Positions 1-11,181 of a stretch of DNA of 64,000 bases are shown here, in pieces. The notes below the pieces were generated by a model. That model ran no database searches and was not told where the DNA came from. It was given only the letters and a program-made list of their open reading frames with translations. Source of the stretch: Lamellibrachia columna (lineage: Eukaryota > Annelida > Polychaeta > Sabellida > Siboglinidae); NCBI GenBank assembly GCA_963662155.1, contig OY759261.1:38283996-38347995 (forward strand). Reading direction: 5' to 3'. How positions within the stretch are numbered: the stretch's first letter is position 1; each line of letters opens with the position of its first letter. The position numbers were made by a program, and so were the translations under genes.

Positions 1-693
1 TTTATGAAAAGCGATTATGTGCCACTATTTAAATCGTTGTTGCAATATTGAGACGCATTCTTCAGATTCATGGTTCACCATTGAAAATAGATTTGTACTC
101 AGGAAAACTTAGCCAGTTTGTTTTTGTTTAATATAGCTCAATTATTTTATTGTTCTAAGTGTAACAACGTTAATTACGGTTGTGCATTATAAATGCATAG
201 ACATTGATTTTTCGTTTGGCTACATTTGGTTGTCATTGAGTTATACATTGTTGTGTTGAATTTATCATGTTATTGTTACTAAGTAAGCGTGCAATGAGTA
301 CCTATCAGACGTATTAAAGCAATGATTAATTTTATTTTCTCAAAATAATGATATCCGTTAACACCGTTTTCGGTTACTTTCCAGTAATGAGTCGCCAATA
401 AACAGTGTCTAACCCATTTAATCCCTCGTCCTATATATAGGACATCCAGTTTACTTTGATTTGCGAGAAAACAGCACTAATTATGAACGTGTTATGGCTA
501 TTTGCTTAACAAAAGGAAGCTTCCGGGTCACATTTCGCGAGTATATGATATTTATATTATCTGGATGTGATGAAAGGCAAGTTCAAAGTACGGGTTTTGC
601 TTCATTTTATTGCCATGATGTCTCGCAGAAGGTGAGTTCCGGTTCTCATATAAAATAAACCTCAGCATTTCGGTTTATTGGTAAATACACGCC
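1..693. other. AT-rich flank, possible exon
   Basis: No recognisable gene. A short + strand open stretch near 461-631 contains three cysteines and ends at a good splice-donor consensus (cagaag/gtgagt, cut after 631), so it could be one exon, but there is no recognised domain and the upstream acceptor is unclear. The sequence around 330-420 loosely resembles the intronic DNA at 20500-20640 (shared words around aaaataat and cgttaac), suggesting an old duplication. Confidence 0.3.
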
Positions 694-832
694 TGTAGTG
701 AACACACGCTGACAAGAATACAACTTTTATTCCGTCAGAGCACAATACGTGTTAGTCGATCACTCTAGTTCACATAACTCCGTCAGGGTGCGATCATCGT
801 AACAGGTCAAGGCCACTGACTAACCCGCTACA
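694..832 (-). repeat. 3' LTR of truncated gypsy element
   Basis: This 139-bp segment is repeated almost exactly at 2025-2162. It begins TGTAG and ends CTACA, the inverted TG..CA ends expected of LTRs. Read on the minus strand it is the downstream LTR: the adjacent sequence at 833-843 is a purine run on the minus strand (ggagggggctg), a typical polypurine tract. The copies differ by a few bases and a 1-bp indel near the catcgt motif, so insertion was relatively recent or conversion has acted. Confidence 0.85.
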
Positions 833-851
833 CAGCCCCCTCCAGCACCCG

Positions 852-2054
852 TTATAGGAGAGTATAGCGTTCGGGATGCTTGACTAGGCGGTCGGATCTC
901 GTCTCCACGTTTGTAGTTGGGCGACCACGAGGAGCTCGTTTGGCAGCCTCAACCGGTTCCACCGGGTCAAGGAATGCAGGTTTGAGGCGATCGATGCTGA
1001 CGCTGTCCTGTCGATTGCCGTAGTCGAGTAAGAATGTCTTATCGCCGTGCGTCAAAACCTTGTAAGGACCCTCGTATGGTGGTGTGAGAGGCGGGCGGTG
1101 ACTATCACGGCGGACGAACACGTAAGAACTGTTTGCAAGTGTACCTGGCACTGACGACGGTCTGGTACCGTGTGGAACGGGAGGGCGCGGTGCTAGTCCG
1201 CGAACTGTCTCGCGGAGTCGAGGAAGGAATTGCGCTGCCTCCTGCGTTTCCTGACCACGTGGTAGGAAATCACCCGGAACGGTTGATGGGGTTCCATATA
1301 CCATCTCTGCTGAGGAAAAATCTAGGTCTTCTTTGGGTACGGTGCGGATGCCAAGCAGAACCCATGGCAGTTCGTCAATCCAGTTGGGACCATTGAGGCG
1401 AGCTATCAAAGCGGACTTGAGATGACGATGAAAACGTTCCACAATTCCGTTAGACTGGGGATGGTACGCGGTTGTCCTGTGCAGACGGGTGCCGTGTAGT
1501 TGAGACAAAATCGCCCACAATTCTGAAGTAAACTGTGACCTTCTGTCCGACGTCAGATCTACCGGATCACCAAAACGGGCGATGCAGTGGAATGCAAAAG
1601 CCTTCGCGCACGTGATAGTCTGTGCATCCACCAGTGGTATTGCTTCACGCCATCTGGTGAATCTGTCTACCACTGTGAGCAGGTAGCGATAATTCTGTGA
1701 CGGTGGAAGAGGGCCAACGATGTCCACGTGGATGTGAACAAAACAGCGGGTCGCTGGCGTAAACTGGTCCAACGGGGCGGTTGTATGCCGATGCACTTTA
1801 GCTGCTTGACAACGGAGACACGCTTTTGCCCAGATGCCGACTTGTTTTTGATGACCTGGCCATACAAACTTAGCCGCGACCATCTTCTTCGTTGTACGTG
1901 CGACTGCCGAGTGCGCCGAGTGCGCCGAGTGCGCCGAGTGCGTAATGGTTGAACCGCACAGCTCATACAAAATACGCGTGTAATGCCGCGTGTAATACTG
2001 TCTTGATATCGTCAGGGACACCAATGTAGTGAAAACACGCTGACAAGAATACAA
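852..2054 (-). CDS. Ty3/gypsy integrase, only surviving pol domain
   Basis: The open frame encodes a retroelement integrase that would join element DNA to the host genome. Visible parts, numbered from the frame start: an HHCC zinc-binding region (His 39-48 area, Cys79 and Cys82), a DDE core with Asp111 (HVDIVGPLP), Asp170 (TSDRRSQF, where the usual glycine after DR is arginine) and Glu206 (GIVERF), giving the expected 35-residue spacing, and a C-terminal GPY/F-type segment (EGPYKVL). The first ~10 codons lie in the LTR and the next few in the primer-binding region, so the written start is not a true gene start. Around 1909-1941 a 9-bp tandem repeat encodes HSA four times exactly where the first zinc-binding histidine should be, probably harming the fold. 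Otherwise uninterrupted. Confidence 0.85.
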   Translation of the reverse strand: MYSCQRVFTTLVSLTISRQYYTRHYTRILYELCGSTITHSAHSAHSAHSAVARTTKKMVAAKFVWPGHQKQVGIWAKACLRCQAAKVHRHTTAPLDQFTPATRCFVHIHVDIVGPLPPSQNYRYLLTVVDRFTRWREAIPLVDAQTITCAKAFAFHCIARFGDPVDLTSDRRSQFTSELWAILSQLHGTRLHRTTAYHPQSNGIVERFHRHLKSALIARLNGPNWIDELPWVLLGIRTVPKEDLDFSSAEMVYGTPSTVPGDFLPRGQETQEAAQFLPRLRETVRGLAPRPPVPHGTRPSSVPGTLANSSYVFVRRDSHRPPLTPPYEGPYKVLTHGDKTFLLDYGNRQDSVSIDRLKPAFLDPVEPVEAAKRAPRGRPTTNVETRSDRLVKHPERYTLL

Positions 2055-2162
2055 CTTTTATTCCGTCAGAGCACAATACGTGTTAGTCGATCACTCTAGT
2101 TCACATAACTCCGTCAGGGTGCGATCATCGTACAGGTCAAGACCACTGACTAACCCGCTACA
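2025..2162 (-). repeat. 5' LTR of truncated gypsy element
   Basis: This is the second copy of the 139-bp LTR at 694-832, again bounded by TGTAG and CTACA. In minus-strand orientation it is the upstream LTR, and the bases just inside it (2011-2024) read ttggtgtccctgac on that strand, consistent with a tRNA primer-binding site starting TGG. The matching tRNA was not determined. Confidence 0.85.
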
Positions 2163-2333
2163 ACATTCCTCAGTTCATGTGTAGCTTATGAAAATATAAG
2201 TATGAAATATGAATATGGACACTTTACATGGTGTCATGCCGTCCTAAATATAGAACGCTAGGCACGAGAGGCAAGGTATAGTTAACCACACATGGTGACA
2301 AGATTGTGGTGTGTCACTGTTTCTTGTCTGAAT

Positions 2334-2532
2334 GCATCTAGCAAGCATCAAACTAGCATCTAGCAAGCATCAAACTATCATCTAGGAAGCATCAAACTAT
2401 CATCTAGCAAGCATCAAACTATCATCTAGCAAGCATCAAACTAGCATCTAGCAAGCATCAAACTAGCATAGAGCAAGCATCAAACTAGCATCTAGCAAGC
2501 ATCAAACTAGCATCTAGCAAGCATCAAACTAT
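2334..2532. repeat. 22-bp minisatellite, about 9 copies
   Basis: Tandem copies of a unit built on gcaagcatcaaacta with spacer catcta; starts of successive copies are 22 bp apart (for example 2341 and 2363). Units differ by single bases such as tatc/tagc and ggaagc. Confidence 0.9.
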
Positions 2533-2776
2533 CACCGACATCTTGCTTTCTATATGTAATATATGTGTAGCATGAAATGCAGACCTGCCAGTTTTTGGCT
2601 GAAAGTCGTGTTTTACTTGAAATTCTGTATACATGCGTGGAACATCTTTCTTTGGATAATCGGCCTAACGCATTTCTATTCCCGTCGAGTGTCGTTATTT
2701 ATCAGGCTACGGAATATACCTACATAAAAAGAAATATGTTGGTTTTCGGAACTCTGCCGAGCACTAAAAGTCTGAA

Positions 2777-3240
2777 GGGATCATGCCTCAGTTACACTTC
2801 CTGGTGTGTTACAGAAGAATGTAGGGCACAGTAATTTTAGGTATGTGTCATTTAAAAAAAATCATATCATCTGACATAACTGCATTTGAGCAAGCACATT
2901 GGCAAGTTTGCTGGTAGAACATGTTGGCAGTGTAACTGTGGATTTTTAGATGATTTCAATAGGCGGAAGGATTTTTGGCAATTTTTTCACCACAATGCAC
3001 GTGTGCATAGTAATTCATGCAGAAATTGATAAACATTGACGGGCATGACACGTTCAGCCATTTTAAAAGAGTTAGAAATGTCTAATTTTGACTAAACTCC
3101 ATCAGCATGTCAATGAAATGATGATGACGGCAGGTAAGAAATTTCAGAATAGTTGATGGTCAAGTTTTCCTATAATCAAGCTAAACGTTAACATGGCCAC
3201 CAATGGGAAATGTAACTGAGTGCTGAACCCAAATAAGTAC
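2777..3240. repeat. MITE-like repeat, copy 1
   Basis: A ~460-bp unit nearly identical to 6944-7405 in the same orientation. Its ends are imperfect inverted repeats of about 30 bp: the left end starts GGGATCA then CTCAGTTACACTTCC, and the reverse complement of the right end starts GGGTTCA then CTCAGTTACATTTCC. That is the structure of a non-autonomous DNA transposon. No coding potential and no clear target-site duplication. The parent transposase family is unknown. Confidence 0.7.
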
Positions 3241-3275
3241 CCTGACAACGGAAATGCGGTAGCCATTGAACAGTC

Positions 3276-3636
3276 ATGGAGGAGAGTTTTTACCAAAATT
3301 ATAGAGCTAAATTGCATGAAAACGTGTGTATGTCACTAAACAATGAGTGTATGCTATGGTCAGGCTGCACAAAAGGAAAACTTGTTAAATACGGAGTTAT
3401 TAATTGCCGTTCCAGATGTGGCTACAATCATGCTTCAACACAGAATCACACATGTCGACCCAGGCTTAGATGCTAGCCATCTGTGCCATAACAGAGTGTG
3501 TGTGAAAGTAAGCCATATATCTACGGATCCGCACTCTGTAAATAACAATAGGCAATATTGTATGGCTCAAAACTTTTGCTTTGGTCATGGGCAATACCCC
3601 CAATGCCTGTTAGAGTTTAAATATAAAAAATCGTAA
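3276..3636 (+). pseudogene. His-Me finger endonuclease-like gene, frameshifted
   Basis: Two overlapping frames together resemble the zinc-binding loop region of His-Me finger homing endonucleases (zf-His_Me_endon type) that is scattered in invertebrate genomes. The first frame gives NECMLWSGCTKGKLVKYGVI, the usual start of the fold; the second frame, entered around 3400-3430, gives the signature SHLCHNRVCV followed by HISTDPHSVNNNRQYC and FGHGQYPQCL, with the Cys/His pattern expected for zinc binding. The frame change means the copy is broken. It lies just after a MITE-like repeat and opposite to the transposase relic downstream. Domain assignment is by motif recognition; substrate is unknown. 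Confidence 0.6.
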
Positions 3637-3923
3637 GAACTTACATTTTTTCGTGAGTATATAGAATGAACCGTCTAAAATCATCACCTCAATCATTGAT
3701 GTGCGTTAACGTCAGTTAGCCTTCATAGCTTATGTTGCATCGTGTGTGTTGGTCTTGGTATCAATTTGTTCACATGAATTTCAGCAGGTGGCGCCATCTG
3801 TGGTGGTCTAAGTATGTCTGATTGTGATCGCAGGGTTGCCAGTAAGCAGGTAGTAGACGCTTCATGAAATGCAAAATGATACAGTATTAGAATGTTGTGT
3901 GTTCATACACAGTTCTTGTGTGT

Positions 3924-6030
3924 CTACACTCTGCTGGCATAACTGTGGTCAGCAGATTTCAGTGATCTTAACGAGTATGGGTGATCAGTGCGATCTGCAA
4001 GTGACTTTCGCTGTCGCCGTCTTCGTTTTATCACTGGCCTAGTAGCTGTGGCTGTGATTGTCACTGCTGATGTCGGGGTTGACGCTCTAGCCACAGTTGC
4101 TCGGGTTGCAGGTTTGGGGTCAAGCCGACCCTTTCTGTATATGCCTACTTGACGGCGGTTCCTTTTTGCTTCAAAATAGTATCTCATTCTGTTTAGCTTT
4201 GTACGTCGTCTGTGTAGCCGCACCGAGGGCCGTCTCGAATATGCCCGTTGGTAGACCACATCATATTGAATGTCCTTCACTGCCCAAGCAACCCTGCCAC
4301 CCTTTGTTATAGGACACTTTACCATTTCCAGTTTTCGTAGCATTGAGATTCCAGCTCCATAATTGATGCGATCAATTACGGAACACACTCCTCCCTGTGC
4401 ATTTCTGCTGAAGTTCACATTCTTTAGAAGGGATGCAGATAATGATCTATTGAACGATTCATTCTTGTCCGTGGTTTATCTATGTCGTGTCATTTGAAGT
4501 GCTGCATTTCCGAGACGCATTTCTATTAACCCTTGAAGTGTTAACCTATCGGTATCTGTCATGTTTAACCGTGTCACACCACTTGCCTTCAAGTGCTGTG
4601 ATTTATGCCACCAATTGTTTTGCAGTCGGCCTCGGCATACCACTGCATGTCGGCGGCAGTTTTTGCAAGAACCTGCATAGCAGTCTATGGTAGTTTGAAT
4701 GATCCGTGGCATTTTACTAGTGATGGTAGTAATGTCACTGGAATACAGTGTATGCACATTTGTGTAGATCTTCTGGCATCTGGTCTTCACATCTTCATCA
4801 AACATTATTTTGTTTTATGCTCTGATAATGGCTGTTTCTCCCGGAAACATTCTGGGGGAGAATGAAGCTTTCATGATATGTCTAAATTGTGTCTGACCAA
4901 GATGTGTTGTGTCAGCCTGTCTTTCTGTGGGGACTGCCAGCATAGCATCCTGTACCCCACGATAAGCTGATGCATCTCCATCAGTAGCCCCATATCTGAT
5001 TGCGACATTGTCTTGTGCGAAACTGTGGCCTATCTGTTTGCCAATGTCATACTCCGAGATTGGATTCACTGCTCGTAGAGTTGCCGAGCATCGGTCATGA
5101 CCAGGGCATGTGACATTATGATCTTGACTGCGAAGCATGGATCCTACTTTACACAGCTTATTCTCTAGATGAAAACCGACAATCTGGTGTTGATCTGTCT
5201 GCCACTCTATGGCAGCTCCAATTGCTTGCGATGCAGCCTGCACGACTCCATAACTGTTCTTAACTGTTGTTGAGTTGTACCTCACGTCCATGCTTATGTT
5301 GATCGGCGCATTCTCTGGCAGACCACGCAGAATGTTAATTTCTTTTGTTTGCTCTCTTTTCTGCTTCAAATTGTCCATTGTCGCCTGGCAGTGATAGTGG
5401 CAACCCTGTCTGCATTTATCTGCAATCCATATCGGCTTGGAGGGGGGGTGTTCGTTGCAGCCATAATGTTACGTCTCTTTGTGATTCCTACTGTCGAATC
5501 CTGAAGTCCAACGTGGAGTGCCACATTCGATGTGGCTGGTTTTTGACCACAACTGCCAGTGTCTACCTCATCGTACAATGTGTACATGCCTGACTGATAT
5601 TCACAGTGGAGACAACGTAGTGACATTTTCCAGCATAAACTGACTTGTTTTTCTTCATGTACTTCAAAGTGTGGAGATGTGCATGTCTTGTTTTTTGTAT
5701 GCTCTGTGAAACACTCATTCCACAATGCCACATTTTTCTGCATGCTTAGCAGACGCATCTCAGATACTCCACCAGTCTCTTCTGCTTGAAGGTAGCTGTC
5801 TGCTAAATCAGGGCGTTGATCTAGCCGTGGTCGTAGGATCTTGCTATTTCCACATATGCCATCAGCATCGGGCACGGTTAGCAGTCCACCAGACGTTACG
5901 TGCACCACTCTTGAATATTCATCCATATTCAGTCTTCGCAACCACACGCCACTGTTTTTTTTTCACGTGTTTCAGATGTTGCAGCATTTCGTGATTTCAT
6001 GTACGCGGGCCACATTTGAAACCTCGCACA
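3924..6030 (-). pseudogene. Mutator-like transposase gene, multiply broken
   Basis: Consecutive minus-strand segments make one decayed gene resembling the Mutator-like transposase family of invertebrate genomes. Order: an N-terminal part (about 6030-5366, including VHVTSGGLLTVPDADG and a cysteine-rich middle); after a frameshift near 5370, the core with ISMDVRYNS, QIVGFHLENKLC, TCPGHDRCSA and RYGATDGDAS (5378-4818); then CYAGSCKNCRRHAVVC and LNMTDTDRLTLQ (4805-4479); and a basic C-terminus rich in R/K (4418-3924). In-frame TAA codons at 4815-4817 and 4476-4478 separate the last three parts, which otherwise share one frame. Conserved cysteines and the acidic residues of the core remain visible, so inactivation looks like a few point changes. 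Family name is from memory of motifs, not a search. Confidence 0.7.
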
Positions 6031-6943
6031 TTCTTAATCCCACCTTAGGATGGCTTACACTTGCTCTCACTCCCACGCTCACTATTTTCATTTACTGTTT
6101 CTTCCATTTTGTAACAATGCACAGTAATCCAGGCAAAATTACAGTTGAACCTGACAAACTGTTATTTGAAATCACAGACCTCTAATCAGTCAGAACGTCC
6201 AAATGAAAGTGACAGAACATATATATGATGGGGGGGGGAGATAATTGCATTAGTAAAGCCTCAGTTTGGACATTTATATCAATTTCAGCCAATGACATTG
6301 GAGTATAATGACTTATTGGTCAGTTTTTGTTTACTTTAGCTAATTAGACACATGGGCCTACTGTGGAGACCTCCTGAAGGAGTACACCCTCCTGTGGCTT
6401 GGGAAAATCTTGGACAGAGCAGCATGCTATCTGATAAGGTTTACGGACTCACTGGAGGTGATCCATCAGGCAAGTGCCTTTGTCATTGCAAGTTTGCTAA
6501 TTAGGTGGTATAATGTTATGCAATAGAACTAGTTGAGTGGTCTTGATGGAATTCACACTTTAAGGTGAATCTTGTGTATATTTACATATGTCTAATAGGG
6601 CAGGAGGTAAAACAATTAATATAATTTTCAGTGTAAAATAAAAGCTGGCTGAATACAATGTGCTTACAGAACATATGCTTGGCTTTCTGAAACATGGTGT
6701 TAAAAATTCATAAATGCTAGCTGAGAAAGTGTGTACCTTCAAGAGTTAAGGTGGATTATAGTTCGTTACACATTAAAGTGGCTATCCTAGGTAAGCACTG
6801 CCCAGTGGGGTGGTACTGTTGAAATGTGTCTAAAAACCAAACATATGGACAGATGTCATAATTTTTTTGGCTGAGTGCATGATACATGTGTGTCTCTAAA
6901 ATATGTTAAATTCAAATTTTTCGCAAAAATTGTCATTCTATTT
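6031..6943. other. Unassigned spacer
   Basis: AT-rich DNA between the transposase relic and the second MITE-like unit. It contains a G9 run near 6230 and no open frame with recognisable features on either strand. Confidence 0.4.
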
Positions 6944-7405
6944 GGGATCATGCCTCAGTTACACTTCCTGGTGTGTTACAGACGAATGTAGGGAACAGTA
7001 ATGTTAGGTATGTGCCATTAAAAAAAAATCATATCATCTGACATAACTGCATTTGAGCAGGCACATTGGCAGGTTTGCTATTAGAACATGTTGGCAGTGT
7101 AACTGTGGATTTTTAGATGATATCAATAGGCAGAAGGATTTTTGGCAATTTTTTCACCACAATGCACGTGTGCGTAGTAATTCATGCAGAAATTGGTAAA
7201 CATTGATGGGCATGACACGTTCAGCCATTTTAAAAGAGTTAGAAATGTCTAATTTTGACTAAACTCCATTAGCATGTCATTGAAATGATGATGACGGCAG
7301 GTAAGAAATTTCAGAATTTTTGATGGTCAAGTTTTCTTATAATCATGCAAAACGTTAACATGGCCACCAATGGGAAACGTAACTGAGTGTTGAACCCTGA
7401 AAGTA
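6944..7405. repeat. MITE-like repeat, copy 2
   Basis: Direct repeat of 2777-3240 with mostly single-base differences and the same imperfect inverted ends (GGGATCA... and ...TGAACCC). Together the two copies bracket the His-Me finger and Mutator-like relics. Flanks do not show an obvious target-site duplication. Confidence 0.7.
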
Positions 7406-7519
7406 CTTTAATTCGGCTGGTTCGACTTTGTTCTATTGAAGGAGTTATACTGTCGGTGATTTTTTTGGTAATAAATGTGAAATGATGGTGTCATTCATCG
7501 GACATTAAAAAAATTATCC

Positions 7520-7850
7520 TTCTGTACACGGACATATAAGGACATCGCAGGTGACGGTTTTGACGGCTCTGTATACAACCTGTCTGGTAGACAAATTCTG
7601 GCTGTTACTGGGGCCACTATAATGCAACAACCTGGAATCAAGGATGTTAAAGTTGTGACAACCAGCAAAAGTTCTACCCGTACGATCGATACCGACGACG
7701 AACAAGACAGTCATGTAACAGCCAACTGTATCGGTAGTTGTCCAGTCCTATCAGTTGATCAGCTCAAAGGTAAGGAAAGAGGCGATGGTTTACCAACAGG
7801 ACATATACAGCGGGGCTTTTGCCAAGCGCTGGAGTCCATTCCATGAGTCA
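7520..7850. repeat. Dispersed repeat, copy 1
   Basis: Shares extended similarity with 18738-19200 (for example acggctctgta, gcaacaacctgga, gttctacccgtacgatcgat, ggcgatggtttaccaacagg). This copy has the basic acaacctgtctg motif only once, whereas the other copy has it amplified. No coding signature recognised. Confidence 0.75.
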
Positions 7851-8476
7851 CGCAGGTCAGTGGGGGTCAAGGAGCATCGAGATCGGTCATTAAGGTTAGT
7901 ATATATCAGTGGAGGTCCTACGTGGCGTGCAGATTATGAGAGGTCATAAGGGGTGGTATCCACGTATCCAAAATAAGGGGTTGTGTCCACGTATTTGACA
8001 CGTAGGGGAGACTTGTCATTACGGTCATATGTGACGTATATAGAAGCAACGAAAACAGTGCATCGACGCTCACTGGAGCGGAAACTAGGCCGACTGCAGA
8101 CTATGACCAGAACTGTTAACTACATAATAAAAGCAGCGACGGCCGGGGAGCGGTGAACTTTGTACTTAACTGGCTTTGCTAGCAATGAATGATATTAGCG
8201 AATGCGTCTTACGCTTACCGAGCGGTTATGCGAGTAAGCGAGGAAAGCAATGCATCGGTTATGTAAGGAAAGTAAACAAGCTGTAGGAAAACGCGTTCCT
8301 TGTAAAACCCGATACGTGTAGGATGAACAGTTTGTTTTGTTTTGGTACACTTGCAATGAATAACTTAGTTTAGTTATTTGTGCTACACTTTCATTTGGTG
8401 TTTATGCTGTTTTGTTTTGAGAAAAGTCGGTTTGCATGAACTGCCCACTAACTGCAGCGGCAGCGCGTCATAACAG
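7851..8476. other. Unassigned DNA with GGTCA-like motifs
   Basis: No gene seen. Contains several GGTCA motifs (caggtcagtgggggtca near 7853-7870) similar in spacing to the run at 12437-12492, and short local repeats around ccacgtat (7960-8000). Confidence 0.35.
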
Positions 8477-8554
8477 CATGACATCATTCTATATTTAGCA
8501 CATGATATCATTCTATATTTAGCACATGACATCATTCTATATTTAGCACATGAC
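8477..8554. repeat. 24-bp tandem repeat, 3 copies
   Basis: Three copies of catgacatcattctatatt plus tagca, starting at 8477, 8501 and 8525; the middle copy has one substitution (gatatc). Confidence 0.9.
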
Positions 8555-10093
8555 CGGATGTCGATCTGGTCTAGTGTGAGTTACATTTCTGTTGCGTCGT
8601 TGGTAATTATAATACTGCTTGAAATTCATGAAAACAATGAAAACAGCCTCACTGTGCGCAGGGTCATCGGCTTAACACAAATCATGCTTACATGATCCTT
8701 CATCGCCACTCCAAATAAAAACGTTGGCTGGATATATTCAGGCCTATGTGAACCACTTTACGTGTTGATGATGTAGCTTGTGCGGAGTACGGTTGTTGCA
8801 GCAACTCTTAAAGCAACGTTCCTAGGTTCATTTTGAGTTGACCGAGCCACTCAACTACGAGTGGCTGCTGATGGTATTAGTATAATTTTGCATCTCAGGT
8901 AATTTTGTATCCCAGCTCCTTACTTTTGCTATAATTCTTCCAGTATTATTTTCAACTGTATAGCCTTCCAATTATTTGTGAACGCCGGATATATGAAGAA
9001 TGTCAGTGGAAGTGTGCATTTTATGGTAAAAACATGACTATTGGTGTCCTTCACCTCGGACGTAAAAACTATATATTTTGCAGTCAGTCTGGATTCTAAT
9101 ATGGCTGCCGTGCAGTTGAAAATTGAAGCCAATATTGCATTACTTTATAGAATATGTCACTGAGACTGACATTTGAAGACACATTTGCACAAGAGGTGAT
9201 CGATATTCTAAGTCACCAAACAATAGTAACAATAAAAATACGTTTCGGGAAAAGACGCCACATTTTTATTTATAGTCAAAGGTGATGGTGGTGCAGAAGG
9301 TCTTACTGAAAACCAAGTTGCCTTGCGTCAGTGGATGGTGGCAAGGCCCGATATGGCCGGGGTTAACTTTTAATGATATCACCATGTAGCTCCAAACTGA
9401 TAAGGAAACGAAAATATTAATACTTAGCAACTAATAGCAACAAGTGGGAGGTGGATGATCATTGGTCGAACATACACCCTGTTACATAGTTCATCGTGTC
9501 GAACCCACGGAGAAATGCGACAGGTGTAGATGACCATTAAAATTGTCACGCGGTGTCACGAACTAGGCCATACACGCCAGCACTCCTGGACCATCCGTCA
9601 CTGGTAACGTGTCACTATAGCCAATATGACAAATTTGGTGTTACACTCGACAGACACTGAGACTTTCTCACTGACGATGAAAGGCCCGTGCATTGGTACG
9701 TTAAGATTTAGACGACACGTCACTTGCAGGCTTGTTGCACAGCATATAATTTACCTGTCCACACATACATAAATATAACTCGTCAGTAGGTCAATAAAGG
9801 AATGATTAATGACGTATCTCTATGGCTGCCACCCAGGCCAAGGCAGCAGGTTTTGAAACAGTATCGTAACCAACCAATTACTGTGTATTATCCGAAGACT
9901 GACTTATTTGCATTACCTTTCTGTGTTTAGATATTTCATCGTGTTGTGCTGTGTTTCTGCACTACTGCGGCACAGTGTTTCCGTTCACACTTTAACGCGA
10001 GTATTCTCGTATATCCTGTGTATATTGAGTTACGTGTGCCACTATATAGCCACTATTGCAGCTTCCCACGCCGAATCGACGTTAAGTCCATAG
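8555..10093. other. Unassigned intergenic DNA
   Basis: No open frame with recognisable domain, no RNA gene and no strong repeat seen over about 1.5 kb on either strand. Confidence 0.4.
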
Positions 10094-10478
<385 letters not shown>

Positions 10479-11160
10479 ACTGATCCAATATCAACACTGG
10501 CAGAAACAGCAGCTAAAGTGTAACACTACTTCGATCACACATATTGAAACGCTGGATCATGTTGTAACTTCATTGGTACCGGTCTCTCATAACCGTCTCA
10601 CGTCAGGACCTTCCGCCTACTTCATTCAGCAGTCAGCCCTGACGCGATTTCGAATAGAGACAACTTAATACACGTTGTGTATTCCTAGGTTCGAACTACA
10701 GCGTAGGCTTTTATTGTTATACGCTACATTAATCTGTTACAGCGCTACTGACATACAATTAAAAGTTATCTCGATGGTTGAATATCACCTCCCTCGGCAT
10801 CGAAAGATGATACATGCTTAGTAGACAAACTGGCCTTTATTTATAGTGGAGTTGGAAACATGGACAGGCTTTCTATCACGTACGCCAGTCTTCGGTGAGA
10901 CCTTTCTGTATTGAAATGTCTAAATAAAATAAATGGTGTGCACCTCCATGTTCTGATAAACTAAGTTGGGAATTCGTGGAACCCTTAACTCAACTCTCAT
11001 CTATAGGTATGACATCGCGTAGACACTATGCAATTACAGTCACCAAAGGGGAACCATGAATTTGGCTAAATTGCACCTATGCGACCACACGAGTATGCGT
11101 CGTATTTGAATTACCCACAGCTGACCAGTTCTAATTGCTCCAATGTGTAATATTTATCTT
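10479..11160. other. Upstream region of glycosyltransferase gene
   Basis: No gene seen. It lies just upstream of a textbook 3' splice acceptor at 11181, so part of it may be the intron and promoter of the gene that follows. Confidence 0.35.
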
Positions 11161-11181
11161 TTTTTCTCGTTTTTGTGCCAG

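Larger units (their letters stand above)
694..2162 (-). mobile_element. Internally deleted Ty3/gypsy LTR retrotransposon
   Basis: Two near-identical LTRs of about 139 bp flank only about 1.19 kb of internal DNA. The internal part holds a primer-binding-like site next to the upstream LTR (2011-2024; minus strand starts ttggtgtccc) and a polypurine tract next to the downstream LTR, but coding capacity is limited to integrase. Gag, protease, reverse transcriptase and RNase H are absent, whereas intact relatives usually exceed 4 kb. No clear 4-6 bp target-site duplication is visible (acgcc versus acatt). The element could therefore move only with proteins from elsewhere. Confidence 0.85.

Noticed and set aside
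2334..2532. CRISPR-like array (22-bp repeats)
   Set aside because: Units are contiguous with no spacers, and the genome is clearly eukaryotic.
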